Of a stretch of DNA of 12,930 bases, positions 1-6,891 are shown piece after piece (position 1 is the stretch's first letter; every line of letters starts with the position of its first letter). The stretch is from Treponema sp. (GTDB taxonomy: Bacteria; Spirochaetota; Spirochaetia; Treponematales; Breznakiellaceae), in the NCBI GenBank assembly GCA_031284195.1, contig JAITAI010000039.1:1-12930 (forward strand), written 5' to 3'. A program made the position numbers and the translations under genes. The notes beneath the pieces are model-generated. The model was not told the DNA's origin and made no database searches. It saw only the letters and a list, made by a program, of their open reading frames with translations.

Positions 1-2
1 TG

Positions 3-1097
3 GTTCCCATTGAAGAAGTCATCACCCCGGCCAAGCTTATAGAGCAGGATATTATACAGCTCACCAAGACTAAACTGGTCGAGATTGATCACACTATTTT
101 AACGATATGCCTGATTATAGGGGGGGTTATCCTGTTCGTTACATTCATAACCGTTTTCTTGGCGCTTCGTTTATCCAACAGTCTTACTGCGCCTATCATT
201 TCCTTGACCGATGGAGCCCTTACGGTCAGCGCGGGCGATCTCAATCACCGCCTTGAGGTCAAAACCGGGGATGAGCTTGAAACCTTCTCAGATATCTTCA
301 ACCAGATGATCGACAATATCCAGTACGTTAGCACTGAAAAAGAACGGATCAGTGTGGAATTGAACGTGGCCACCAAGATACAAGCCAGTATGCTACCTTG
401 TATTTTTCCTCCTTTTCCTGAACGTAAGGAATTCGATGTTTATGCAGAGATGCACCCTGCTAAAGAAGTGGGCGGGGATTTCTACGACTTTTTCTTTGTA
501 GATAAGAACAAATTGGCAGTGATCATAGCGGATGTGTCAGGTAAGGGAGTACCGGCAGCATTGTTTATGGTTATTGCGAAAACTCTGATTAAGAATCATG
601 CCCAAATGGATAAACCGCTAGATGAGGTTTTTTATACGGTGAACAATCAATTGTGTGAAAATAACGATACTAGTATGTTTGTTACCGCATTTATCGGTTT
701 GCTGGAAGTCAACACGGGAAAGTTCACTTATGTCAATGCCGGGCATAATCCCCCTGTAATCAAGCATGGAGACCAAGAATTTACGTGGCTTACCACGAAA
801 CCGGGTATCATATTGGGTGCCATGGAAAATATGCGTTTTAAGATGATGGAGATCACCCTTGCAGCAGAGGATATGCTTTTTTTATACACCGATGGGGTAA
901 ACGAAGCTATGAATCCGCAAAGCGAACTTTTCGGTTCTGAACGTATTCTTGAAGTTCTCAATGCAGGTATGGCTAAAGATACCCTTATCCAGGATTATAT
1001 CAAGGATATGCTGCATGAAATCGAAGTCTTTGCCGATGGTGCGGAACAGGCAGATGACATCACCATGCTGATGTTCCAGCGAACAGCCACAAGATAA
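3..1097 (+). CDS. HAMP-domain PP2C (SpoIIE/RsbU-type) serine phosphatase, 5'-truncated by window edge
   Basis: The frame is open from base 3, so the gene begins outside the window; a TTG at 159 is internal. The 364 visible residues are the end of an extracytoplasmic sensor region (about 1-32), one membrane helix (about 33-55), a HAMP linker (about 55-107) and a complete PP2C/SpoIIE phosphatase domain (about 115-364). Metal-binding and catalytic landmarks are present in order: VGGDFYDFF, ADVSGKGVPAALF, YVNAGHNPP, LYTDGVNEA and QADDITMLMF. In this family the enzyme dephosphorylates the Ser/Thr of a STAS anti-sigma antagonist in response to a signal sensed outside the membrane. The STAS and kinase genes follow on the same strand, 202 bp and about 1.2 kb downstream, which supports that role. 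The ligand is unknown because the sensor lies mostly outside the window. The family call is very safe; STAS as substrate is inferred. Confidence 0.93.
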   Translation, partial: VPIEEVITPAKLIEQDIIQLTKTKLVEIDHTILTICLIIGGVILFVTFITVFLALRLSNSLTAPIISLTDGALTVSAGDLNHRLEVKTGDELETFSDIFNQMIDNIQYVSTEKERISVELNVATKIQASMLPCIFPPFPERKEFDVYAEMHPAKEVGGDFYDFFFVDKNKLAVIIADVSGKGVPAALFMVIAKTLIKNHAQMDKPLDEVFYTVNNQLCENNDTSMFVTAFIGLLEVNTGKFTYVNAGHNPPVIKHGDQEFTWLTTKPGIILGAMENMRFKMMEITLAAEDMLFLYTDGVNEAMNPQSELFGSERILEVLNAGMAKDTLIQDYIKDMLHEIEVFADGAEQADDITMLMFQRTATR

Positions 1098-1299
1098 AAC
1101 TACTAAATGGGGAAAAGGGTTTTACGTGAACTTTAAATGGGTTAATATTAGAAGTTGTTTCAAAATGTTAAATTTTGAAACCGGCTCTATCAGGCGGTAT
1201 TACCATACCTAATGGATAGGACAAAGTATCCCTTAAGCAATAGGGAGACGTATTAGAAAATTAAGGCATTTCCACGGGTGTGCCAGTAGAGGAGGAACC
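1098..1299 (+). promoter_or_regulatory. Intergenic leader of the STAS gene with small hairpins and a weak promoter candidate
   Basis: These 202 bp separate the phosphatase and STAS genes. A weak -35/-10 pair (TTTACG at 1121-1126, TAATAT at 1143-1148, 16-bp spacer) precedes a palindromic repeat at 1157-1181. Several small stems follow: GGTAT 1196-1200 with ATACC 1205-1209, GGATA with TATCC near 1214-1231, and CCCT with AGGG near 1230-1245. A strong Shine-Dalgarno (GGAGGA, 1291-1296) lies 3 nt before the ATG at 1300. I do not recognise a known riboswitch class. Promoter and structure are both low-confidence readings. Confidence 0.3.
1157..1181. repeat. Palindromic repeat, copy 1
   Basis: This is a perfect 10-bp inverted repeat, GTTTCAAAAT (1157-1166) and ATTTTGAAAC (1172-1181), around the loop GTTAA. 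The right side continues as CGGCTC, giving TTTTGAAACCGGCTC at 1173-1187. That matches 14 of 15 bases of the right arm of the copy at 3936-3950. It lies between two plus-strand genes and is not followed by a T tract, so it does not look like a simple intrinsic terminator. Confidence 0.8.
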
Positions 1300-2145
1300 A
1301 TGTTTATAGGTGAAGAGAGACAAAACACCGCAGTAATTTTATCCCCTGAAGGGCGGTTAGATACCATGACCGCTCCTGAGCTAGAAAGAAAAGTCTGGCG
1401 CTTGGATGGGGATATTAAGGTAGTAATACTGAATTTTTCAATGGTAACCTATATATCCAGTTTAGGATTGCGGGTATTATTGCAGATTCAGAAAATCATG
1501 AAAGAACGCCAGGGGAAGATGTTTATCAAAAACATAAACCAATCGCTCCGCTCCATATTTGAGATGACCGGTCTTATGGCCCTGTTCATACAGGAAGAGA
1601 AAATGGTCCTTGTACGAAAAGAGAAGACTAAAACCAAACTGACCCTGTCCATTTCGGGAAAGGTGGACGACGAAACTGCTCCACAGCTGGAGAAAGAATT
1701 GTATCAAGAGGGAAATGAATTTACTACCATATACCTGGATTGTTCTCAATTGAACGGTATATCCAGTCGGGGATTTGAGGTCTTAGTCAGGATACAAAAA
1801 AATATGACCAAGAAAAATGGAAGCTTGGTGTTGCAGCATATCAGTGAACCGGTACAGGCTATGATTGAAGCCGCGGGGCTCACCAGTGTACTTATGCAAG
1901 AAGAAAACCTGTTTCTGCAAAAAGATGCTGCAGGAACCGATGTCCTGTTATCATTCATCGGACGTCTGGATACCGAAACTTTTCCGGTTTTACAGCAAGA
2001 AATAGGGCAACTGGGACCGACTACTACGAAAGTAACCCTTGATTTTAGCAAGTTGACTTATATATCCAAAGAAGGGTTCCGTATCTTTTTACAGATTCAA
2101 GCAGGTCTGCAACAGAAGGGCGTAGCTTTAGAGATAAAACTGTAA
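1300..2145 (+). CDS. Triple STAS-domain protein (anti-anti-sigma type)
   Basis: The 281 residues are three consecutive STAS domains, roughly 1-100, 101-202 and 203-281, with about 101-102 residues between equivalent positions. Each has the opening GRLD/GKVDDETAP-type strand and the loop that carries the regulatory serine. The loops read YISSLGL (Ser54), GISSRGF (Ser156) and YISKEGF (Lys257). Domains 1 and 2 can therefore be phosphorylated at the canonical position, while domain 3 cannot. Domain 3 also ends early, right after its last strand, and lacks the C-terminal helix of the others. Family members are usually single domains of about 110 residues that bind and titrate an anti-sigma kinase when unphosphorylated. 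The upstream phosphatase and downstream kinase fit that role. The start is set by AGGAGG at 1290-1295. Confidence 0.9.
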   Translation: MFIGEERQNTAVILSPEGRLDTMTAPELERKVWRLDGDIKVVILNFSMVTYISSLGLRVLLQIQKIMKERQGKMFIKNINQSLRSIFEMTGLMALFIQEEKMVLVRKEKTKTKLTLSISGKVDDETAPQLEKELYQEGNEFTTIYLDCSQLNGISSRGFEVLVRIQKNMTKKNGSLVLQHISEPVQAMIEAAGLTSVLMQEENLFLQKDAAGTDVLLSFIGRLDTETFPVLQQEIGQLGPTTTKVTLDFSKLTYISKEGFRIFLQIQAGLQQKGVALEIKL

Positions 2146-2264
2146 GATGAAAGTAAGAGGCAAAGGGAAGACCCTTCCGATTATGAAAGTTCAGTCATAA
2201 CGTAGATTCCCATGATGGCTGATGGCGTAAGGTCTTTGATTGTTTTACCGAGGAGATTTTGTTT

Positions 2265-2699
2265 ATGGCAGCCGATACAGGATTGCAAGTTATAACACTT
2301 CCTGCTGAGATCATCCAATTAGAAAAAGCCCTTGGGTTTATTCGTACTATAGCGGAAAGCGCTGCCTGTCCCAATGAAATAGAACAGGTTATCGAACTTG
2401 CAGTAGAGGAAATTTTTGTCAATATAGCTCGTTATGCATATCCTGAAACAGAACCGGGAGAGGTGCGGATCGGATGCAAACTGGATCGGACTTTGAAACA
2501 TGCCAGGCTTATCATTGTCTTTGCCGACCGGGGTAAGCCATACAATCCTCTGGAACATCCTGATCCGGATATTACCGTACCCATTGAGGAACGGGAAATA
2601 GGGGGACTGGGTTTATTGATGGTAAAACGTATCATGGATAAGGTACAATACGAATATACTAATGGCTGGAATCGTCTGGTCATCATGAAATCTTGGTAA
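2265..2699 (+). CDS. Anti-sigma-factor-type serine kinase (RsbW/SpoIIAB-like GHKL ATPase)
   Basis: This is a 144-residue single-domain HATPase_c_2 protein. It has the N-box (VEEIFVNIARYAYP, metal-coordinating Asn), the G1 box (DRGKPYNP) and the G2 box (IGGLGLLMVKRIMD), and ends soon after, as stand-alone RsbW/SpoIIAB proteins do. In partner switching it binds either a sigma factor (or other target) or the STAS antagonist, and phosphorylates the latter. The ATG at 2265 is preferred over the TTG at 2259 because AGGAG (2251-2255) is 9 nt from the ATG but only 3 nt from the TTG. It lies 119 bp after the STAS gene. No sigma factor follows; the next gene is convergent. Its target is therefore elsewhere in the genome, or it is a non-sigma effector. 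Confidence 0.9.
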   Translation: MAADTGLQVITLPAEIIQLEKALGFIRTIAESAACPNEIEQVIELAVEEIFVNIARYAYPETEPGEVRIGCKLDRTLKHARLIIVFADRGKPYNPLEHPDPDITVPIEEREIGGLGLLMVKRIMDKVQYEYTNGWNRLVIMKSW

Positions 2700-2775
2700 G
2701 CATAAGCGCGGGGTTTTGCTTGTTATATACTGCCCTAGGATAAATAAACGAAGCCATGAATACCAAATGTTCTCT

Positions 2776-2805
2776 AGTGGAGAAAGTACACAGACCCTCT
2801 CCACT
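2776..2805. terminator. Possible hairpin between convergent genes
   Basis: AGTGGAGA (2776-2783) and TCTCCACT (2798-2805) form a perfect 8-bp stem around a 14-nt loop. It sits between the stop of the plus-strand kinase gene and the stop of the minus-strand carbonic anhydrase gene, where a shared terminator would be expected. Neither side has a clear T tract and the loop is large, so the terminator role is uncertain. Confidence 0.35.
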
Positions 2806-2813
2806 GATTATGG

Positions 2814-3665
2814 TTATTCTACAAAATACACCGTTCGTTCATATCGAGGTTGAAGCGGCCGCTTATTACCCGTATAGAGGGCATTAAAGGCATGAATCTG
2901 TGCAGACGACAGTTCTATTACCTGGGTAGCAATACTCCATTTTACCCCTTCTGAACAGGGCGGTGTAGTCAGAGAGCCTTCATACCGATACATCCCCTGT
3001 TCTCCACTAAATAAGTCTGCTAAATTAATCTTCACTTCTGGCTTTGATGAGCCTTCGTGCGTAATTTCCTGAGGCAATGCAGCAAAGGTTTCTTTAAACA
3101 CCTCATTTTCTGCTCCTTCGGTAATCATGATCCCTAGGACCGCAAGATTACCCTGGGCACTTTTATGGACTAGGTGCAGTTCCATAACAAAAGGTTTCCC
3201 ATCAATCTGATGTTCGCTGGGGCTATGAAAATGAAACTGCTGCAATACATAGGAATCACTATCAATGGTAATATAGTTATCCGGAGCCATCGGTACTAAT
3301 TCAATAGTATGGCCGTTATTTTCCACTTCAAATTGAGTTTCCTGGTATGCAAAGACCGGTTTACCGATAATATCACTGGAAACCGTTAGATCCGACGTAA
3401 TAATATCAATAGGGGACTGAGATTTTCCGTATTGTGCCATGGCATAAGCAGGATCTAATCTATACCAATACTCAGGCCCCGTATCCCCGGTATAGCTCCA
3501 GTGTTTTGCTTCGGTACTTACGGGCTCCACACTTACTGTTGTCTGAGGTGTAGTAGCAGCGCAAGCATACAGAACAAACTGAGATAGCCCCAGAACCGCC
3601 AGCAGTACAAATACCGGCAAATCCCATTTCTTACTGGGTAAAGAGGGTCTTCGTTTTTTTATCAT
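2814..3665 (-). CDS. Alpha-class carbonic anhydrase, probable lipoprotein
   Basis: This enzyme interconverts CO2 and bicarbonate outside the cytoplasm. The 283 residues start with a basic region and a hydrophobic segment (about 15-34) ending in LYAC, a relaxed spirochaete-style lipobox with Cys35. The catalytic domain (about 53-283) is complete. Zinc ligands are His145, His147 (QFHFHSPSEH) and His164 (ELHLVH). Glu151 and Thr233 (SLTTPPC) complete the Thr-Glu gate, and His119 (NNGHTIEL) is the proton-shuttle position. QSPIDI is also present. Cys35 and Cys237 are the only cysteines, so the structural disulfide of most bacterial alpha enzymes is missing; its usual partner, just before GxxQSPI, is not Cys. 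The start has AAGGAG (3671-3676) 5 nt upstream. In a gut acetogen it could supply bicarbonate or speed CO2 uptake, but that is inference. The family call is secure; lipidation is probable. Confidence 0.95.
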   Translation of the reverse strand: MIKKRRPSLPSKKWDLPVFVLLAVLGLSQFVLYACAATTPQTTVSVEPVSTEAKHWSYTGDTGPEYWYRLDPAYAMAQYGKSQSPIDIITSDLTVSSDIIGKPVFAYQETQFEVENNGHTIELVPMAPDNYITIDSDSYVLQQFHFHSPSEHQIDGKPFVMELHLVHKSAQGNLAVLGIMITEGAENEVFKETFAALPQEITHEGSSKPEVKINLADLFSGEQGMYRYEGSLTTPPCSEGVKWSIATQVIELSSAQIHAFNALYTGNKRPLQPRYERTVYFVE

Positions 3666-3806
3666 TTTTTCTCCTTAAAAATGTACCTTTCCGGTTGCCG
3701 TTTCTACCGATGCTCCACCAGCACCATAATAAATACGATAACCTCATCGATCTGGCGTGGAATCCGACACAAATACATATAGTCCCAACGCTCAATCTAT
3801 TCTAGA

Positions 3807-3835
3807 ACAATACAGAATTTTTTTTGAAGTGTCAA
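3807..3835 (-). promoter_or_regulatory. Strong sigma70-type promoter of the carbonic anhydrase gene
   Basis: On the minus strand the -35 box TTGACA (3830-3835) is a perfect match. It is followed by exactly 17 bp containing an A8 run and then the -10 box TATTGT (3807-3812). Transcription would begin near 3800, giving a leader of about 135 nt before the ATG at 3665. Confidence 0.7.
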
Positions 3836-4272
3836 GTTATTTTAAGATTTTTTAGAAAAAGGGGAATTGTGTATAAGGCGACTGTACCTTTGCAACAATG
3901 TAACCTGTAACGCAGAGCCAGTTTCCAGAATTCAATTTTGAAACTGGCTCATATACTTAACATCACATACCCGTTAGTGCATATAGCCGCCCTATTGATA
4001 GATCGCCTCATGCGAGAACCCATGCGCCTTTACAGGGTGACCGCGGAAACCAACAGACCCCGCGAGTTCCCCTCTTGGTGTTTTCGTAACGCACACAAAA
4101 ATACGCCTCCTTTCCTGAATCTTCCTGGGTAAAATCACATAACTCCTTTTTTCGGCGGGTAACCTTAGAATGGGGAAATTCTCCAAACCCACAAGGTACG
4201 TGAAAACCCTGAACCAGGCTTGGTATGTCCCATTCTCAAAGCAGATTTTCCCAATGGATAACTCTTCGTTTC
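3836..4272. other. Non-coding stretch between carbonic anhydrase promoter and beta-barrel gene
   Basis: These 437 bp show no recognisable gene. Short open frames (64 and 66 codons) lie on opposite strands of the same segment, lack a Shine-Dalgarno and match no family I know. The stretch contains the palindromic repeat copy at 3915-3950. It also has a long-range inverted repeat, AGAATGGG (4167-4174) with CCCATTCT (4229-4236), which would lie downstream of the barrel gene stop on the minus strand. No clear terminator with a T tract was found. Confidence 0.5.
3915..3950. repeat. Palindromic repeat, copy 2
   Basis: A perfect 11-bp inverted repeat, GAGCCAGTTTC (3915-3925) and GAAACTGGCTC (3940-3950), surrounds a 14-nt centre that is itself nearly palindromic. 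The right arm with its preceding T run (3936-3950) matches copy 1 at 14 of 15 bases. It lies in the intergenic stretch about 80 bp upstream of the carbonic anhydrase promoter. Confidence 0.85.
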
Positions 4273-5757
4273 CTAAAAAGAATAAGTCAGAACCACTTTA
4301 ATGAAACCGTTTTTGCGGTATTGTCCCAGTTCCCCCTGCTCATCTCCCCCAAAAATGCCCCCGGACAGTTCTGCTTCCACATCCCCTTTGGTCCAGATCA
4401 GGGCGGGAAGGATATAAAAACCCTTATCCTCAATGTCCCATATCCCCGTGGTCTTGAGTTCCAGTTCATCTCGCAAGAACTTTCTCGACAGGGTCAAAAT
4501 GATCCGGGTGGAACTCATATCTGTACCTGCTTCGGTATCCAGCGCAGGATCATCCCCCACAGACAAGAGCCTTATGCTTTCCGTGCCTTGACAATTCAGA
4601 TTGATGCCCCAGAAGAGATCCCGGTCAAAGCCCAGGGACCAGGCAATGGCAGGGTTGTACACCTGGCCGTCATCCCCGGAGAGGTCGCTGGTGATATTTG
4701 CGGCCAGTTCCGCCCGGAGATTAAAGCCCGCGATTACCTGGGCATAATCCGCGCCGATCTGGTGATACCGGTTGTAGCGTATATCCGGCCGAATGCCATA
4801 GGGATCCTGGAGAAACTGAGCTTCACCGGTAATAGTGACGGCAGGTCTGAAGAGGTTTCCAAAGAAATATTGGATCCCCAGGTCCGAGGAACCCACAGTG
4901 GTGGTGAAACGCAAGCCCGCCTGGGCATATTCCAAACCAGAGGTGGGGGGATATAAAGAAGGCATATCCATATCTGCATAATAGGCTCGTATTTTTTGTA
5001 TACCAGCGCCGGTGGGATCGGTCAAATCCTGATGCGTACCGGGGGGTGGCGATAGTAAAAGCGGTGCTAAACTAGCTATCCCCTTCATTATTCTACTTTC
5101 AATCATCTCGGCATAGCCTGTAACCTGGGCCGGCGCCCAGCGGCCATCCTGGGCAAAGTGGTGTCCTGCAAAGCCCGGGATAAAGACCCCTTCCAACTTG
5201 GAAAATGCCCCCAGGCTGTAGGAGAGATGGAGCAGAGGGCGGGCTAATTTTATACCTGCAAGATCCGTCATAGTACTGAGATCCGAATAGTCCAGGGGAT
5301 TCACCACATCCAGGGGACCGAAGCTGTCGGCCTTACCCCAGGTGAGCTTCCGCAGTCCTCCTTCGACGTCAAGTTTACCGAAATAGACCCGAAGGTACGC
5401 CTCGTCGATGCTTACCGGGGAGGAACCGTCCCATACCGGGGCAAGTTTCAGGTTTATCACCCCATCGGCATTAAAAGCAGAAGCGGCGAAATTGAGCTTG
5501 CCGGAAAAAATATCCCCCACAGAAGCCTTTTTGAACCGCTCCTCCGAAGAAAAATCGTCCCCAAACCCCAAAATCTGGGCCGCCACTTCCCCCGAAACCT
5601 GCACCCGGGGCCCCGAAGCAGTCCTAGCACTGTCCGGCTCATCCTCAAAGCCGAACCCAAAATCCCCATCCTCCTGGGCCGCCAAGAACCACAGGGGGAT
5701 GAACAGCCATAAGCCTGCTACAATGAAGCGGACCATGTTTGCCCTAAACCGGTTCAT
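4273..5757 (-). CDS. Outer-membrane beta-barrel protein of the RND/LolA-like gene set
   Basis: This 494-residue protein has a signal peptide (about 1-28, ending FLAAQ) and ends in VVLTYSF, the aromatic C-terminal signature of outer-membrane barrels inserted by BAM. The body has alternating hydrophobic strands rich in Gly and aromatics. A segment reading GKADSFGPLDVVNPLDYSD (about 140-158) resembles large barrels of the DUF1302 kind; I give that family only tentatively. Right after the signal peptide is an acidic Phe-Gly motif, GDFGFGFEDEPD (31-42), shared with the RND protein of this cluster. The start ATG is 3 nt past the LolA-like stop, and its GGGAGG (5767-5772) lies inside the end of that gene, so the two are probably translated together. 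The likely role is outer-membrane acceptor or exit pore for cargo carried by the LolA-like protein. Barrel nature is confident; the cargo is unknown. Confidence 0.82.
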   Translation of the reverse strand: MNRFRANMVRFIVAGLWLFIPLWFLAAQEDGDFGFGFEDEPDSARTASGPRVQVSGEVAAQILGFGDDFSSEERFKKASVGDIFSGKLNFAASAFNADGVINLKLAPVWDGSSPVSIDEAYLRVYFGKLDVEGGLRKLTWGKADSFGPLDVVNPLDYSDLSTMTDLAGIKLARPLLHLSYSLGAFSKLEGVFIPGFAGHHFAQDGRWAPAQVTGYAEMIESRIMKGIASLAPLLLSPPPGTHQDLTDPTGAGIQKIRAYYADMDMPSLYPPTSGLEYAQAGLRFTTTVGSSDLGIQYFFGNLFRPAVTITGEAQFLQDPYGIRPDIRYNRYHQIGADYAQVIAGFNLRAELAANITSDLSGDDGQVYNPAIAWSLGFDRDLFWGINLNCQGTESIRLLSVGDDPALDTEAGTDMSSTRIILTLSRKFLRDELELKTTGIWDIEDKGFYILPALIWTKGDVEAELSGGIFGGDEQGELGQYRKNGFIKVVLTYSF

Positions 5758-5760
5758 TTT

Positions 5761-6531
5761 CTAAGGCCTCCCGGTTTCAAGGAATTTCGTGGTGAAGACC
5801 CCTTCAGGAATGGGATCGTCGTACTTGAGAATATCCACATAGATGGTAGTGGAAGTCCCTGCCGCAAGGGTACTCATCTTCGTTACCATGGGACTGAGCC
5901 TGCCCTGTACCTCTTTGAGTTCCAGGGTTTCCAGGACCTTCACCAAGGTTCCCCGCCGGTCATAGAGTTCAATTTGGTGGTTCACCTTAGTACGCTGGTC
6001 TATCCATTGTACCATCCGGGAATACTGATAAGACCGGTCCTGGGGTACTGATTCAATCACAGAGCAGGGGTTCCCCTTGAGGACTTCTTCCCGCAACAGG
6101 GTATGCGTATCCAGGCTCACATCCCGGTCCGCAGAAGAAATATCATCGTAAGACAAATCTGTACCCATGAAACTGCCTGAGCCTTCAGATGCGGCGATCC
6201 GGCGAACTTTCCCCAAAGAAGGGAGGAAGATCCAGCGGTCATCTGCGCTTCCGGGGTTCTCCATGGTAAGGAACCGGGTACCGGCCACCCCCGCAGGGCG
6301 CTGGAACTGGATAAGCGTACGGTTCCCCTTGGGGCCGTCCTTGGAATACTGATCGATCTGGCGTTCACTGGTAGAACCATCCTTGGCGGTCAGGACCATC
6401 CGGGATCGGGTGGAAATCGTATCCGCCTTGATACGGTTCCGGGAATCCCGCACTAAAGATGCGGCATCCTGAGCCCCGGCCAATGCTGCGGAAAGCGCAA
6501 GCCCTCCTAGTAAAAAAACGATTTTTTTCAT
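5761..6531 (-). CDS. Exported LolA-like (outer-membrane lipoprotein-sorting type) protein
   Basis: This 256-residue protein has a clear Sec signal peptide (1-20, ending ALAGA). The mature part carries the conserved signatures of the LolA_like (PF17131-type) family: GVAGTRFLTM (81-90), DDRWIFLPSLGKVRRIA (97-113) and SFMGTDLSYDDI (120-131). Relatives have the half-barrel LolA/LolB fold with a hydrophobic groove and are often encoded beside RND/MMPL transporters. It is therefore a likely periplasmic shuttle for a lipid or lipidated cargo between the transporter upstream and the barrel directly downstream. Despite the family's usual name, lipoprotein sorting itself is not shown. The start is supported by AGGAGG (6538-6543) 6 nt before the ATG. 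A Cys inside the mature domain (Cys156) is not in a lipobox, so the protein should be soluble. Confidence 0.88.
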   Translation of the reverse strand: MKKIVFLLGGLALSAALAGAQDAASLVRDSRNRIKADTISTRSRMVLTAKDGSTSERQIDQYSKDGPKGNRTLIQFQRPAGVAGTRFLTMENPGSADDRWIFLPSLGKVRRIAASEGSGSFMGTDLSYDDISSADRDVSLDTHTLLREEVLKGNPCSVIESVPQDRSYQYSRMVQWIDQRTKVNHQIELYDRRGTLVKVLETLELKEVQGRLSPMVTKMSTLAAGTSTTIYVDILKYDDPIPEGVFTTKFLETGRP

Positions 6532-6686
6532 GTAATACCTCCTTTTTTAGTATATGACTTTTAAACTACTTTGTACTGACCAGAGCTTATTCTCACCGTA
6601 TTATGGGAAAATACGTGGGCTTCCACCCCATTCCCGGTTTGCCCTTAATGAGCCTTTAATGGGATCCGGGCTGATTGCTCATTAGG

Positions 6687-6755
6687 GTGAGGTATATTCC
6701 AGTTTGAGTGTGAGGTATATTCCAGCCTAGGTGTGAAGTGCATTCCAGTCTGAGT
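6687..6755. repeat. 23-bp tandem repeat, block A (3 units)
   Basis: Three contiguous units start at 6687, 6710 and 6733, period exactly 23 bp. A unit begins GTGAGGTATATTCCAG and ends with YYTGAGT or a close variant. Units 1 and 2 are nearly identical; unit 3 reads GTGAAGTGCATTCCAG. The following 23 bases no longer match. The core GGTATATTCC is an imperfect dyad. Confidence 0.9.
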
Positions 6756-6847
6756 GCAGGATAAACACATAGAAATTCGTATTTCCTTATAGAATAACGA
6801 TTTAAGTATAGCGGTAAAAAACAGACTTCGTTTGCTAATTCCTTATA

Positions 6848-6874
6848 CGCTAAAGAATTGTCAAATTCTATGCG
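6848..6874. repeat. Hairpin in the spacer between repeat blocks
   Basis: AGAATT (6854-6859) and AATTCT (6864-6869) pair around the tetraloop GTCA. CGC (6848-6850) and GCG (6872-6874) add an outer stem after a small internal loop. It lies within the 136-bp spacer, close to block B. It may be an RNA hairpin or a binding site; nothing shows which. Confidence 0.4.
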
Positions 6875-6891
6875 CTTACCCTGGCCTGAGG

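Noticed and set aside
159..161. TTG as the true start of the phosphatase gene
   Set aside because: The frame is open to the window edge and encodes the membrane helix and end of a sensor domain upstream, so the TTG is internal.
2147..2200. 17-codon frame directly after the STAS stop
   Set aside because: There is no ribosome site and no recognisable content; it is probably chance.
2181..2200. TTATGA/TCATAA inverted repeat after the STAS gene
   Set aside because: A stem of only 6 A+T-rich pairs with no T tract is close to chance expectation.
2259..2264. TTG start for the kinase gene
   Set aside because: It is only 3 nt from the Shine-Dalgarno, whereas the in-frame ATG at 2265 has normal 9-nt spacing.
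3938..4132. 64-codon plus-strand open frame in the intergenic stretch
   Set aside because: It starts inside the palindromic repeat, lacks a Shine-Dalgarno, overlaps an opposite-strand frame of similar length, and matches no family I recognise.
3992..4192. 66-codon minus-strand open frame with a faint transposase-like ending (SHEAIYQ)
   Set aside because: The resemblance is a few residues only; there are no other transposase motifs, terminal repeats or credible start.
4225..4956. 243-codon plus-strand open frame opposite the barrel gene
   Set aside because: It is a shadow of the barrel gene, which has a signal peptide, a barrel C-terminus and a coupled Shine-Dalgarno on the other strand.
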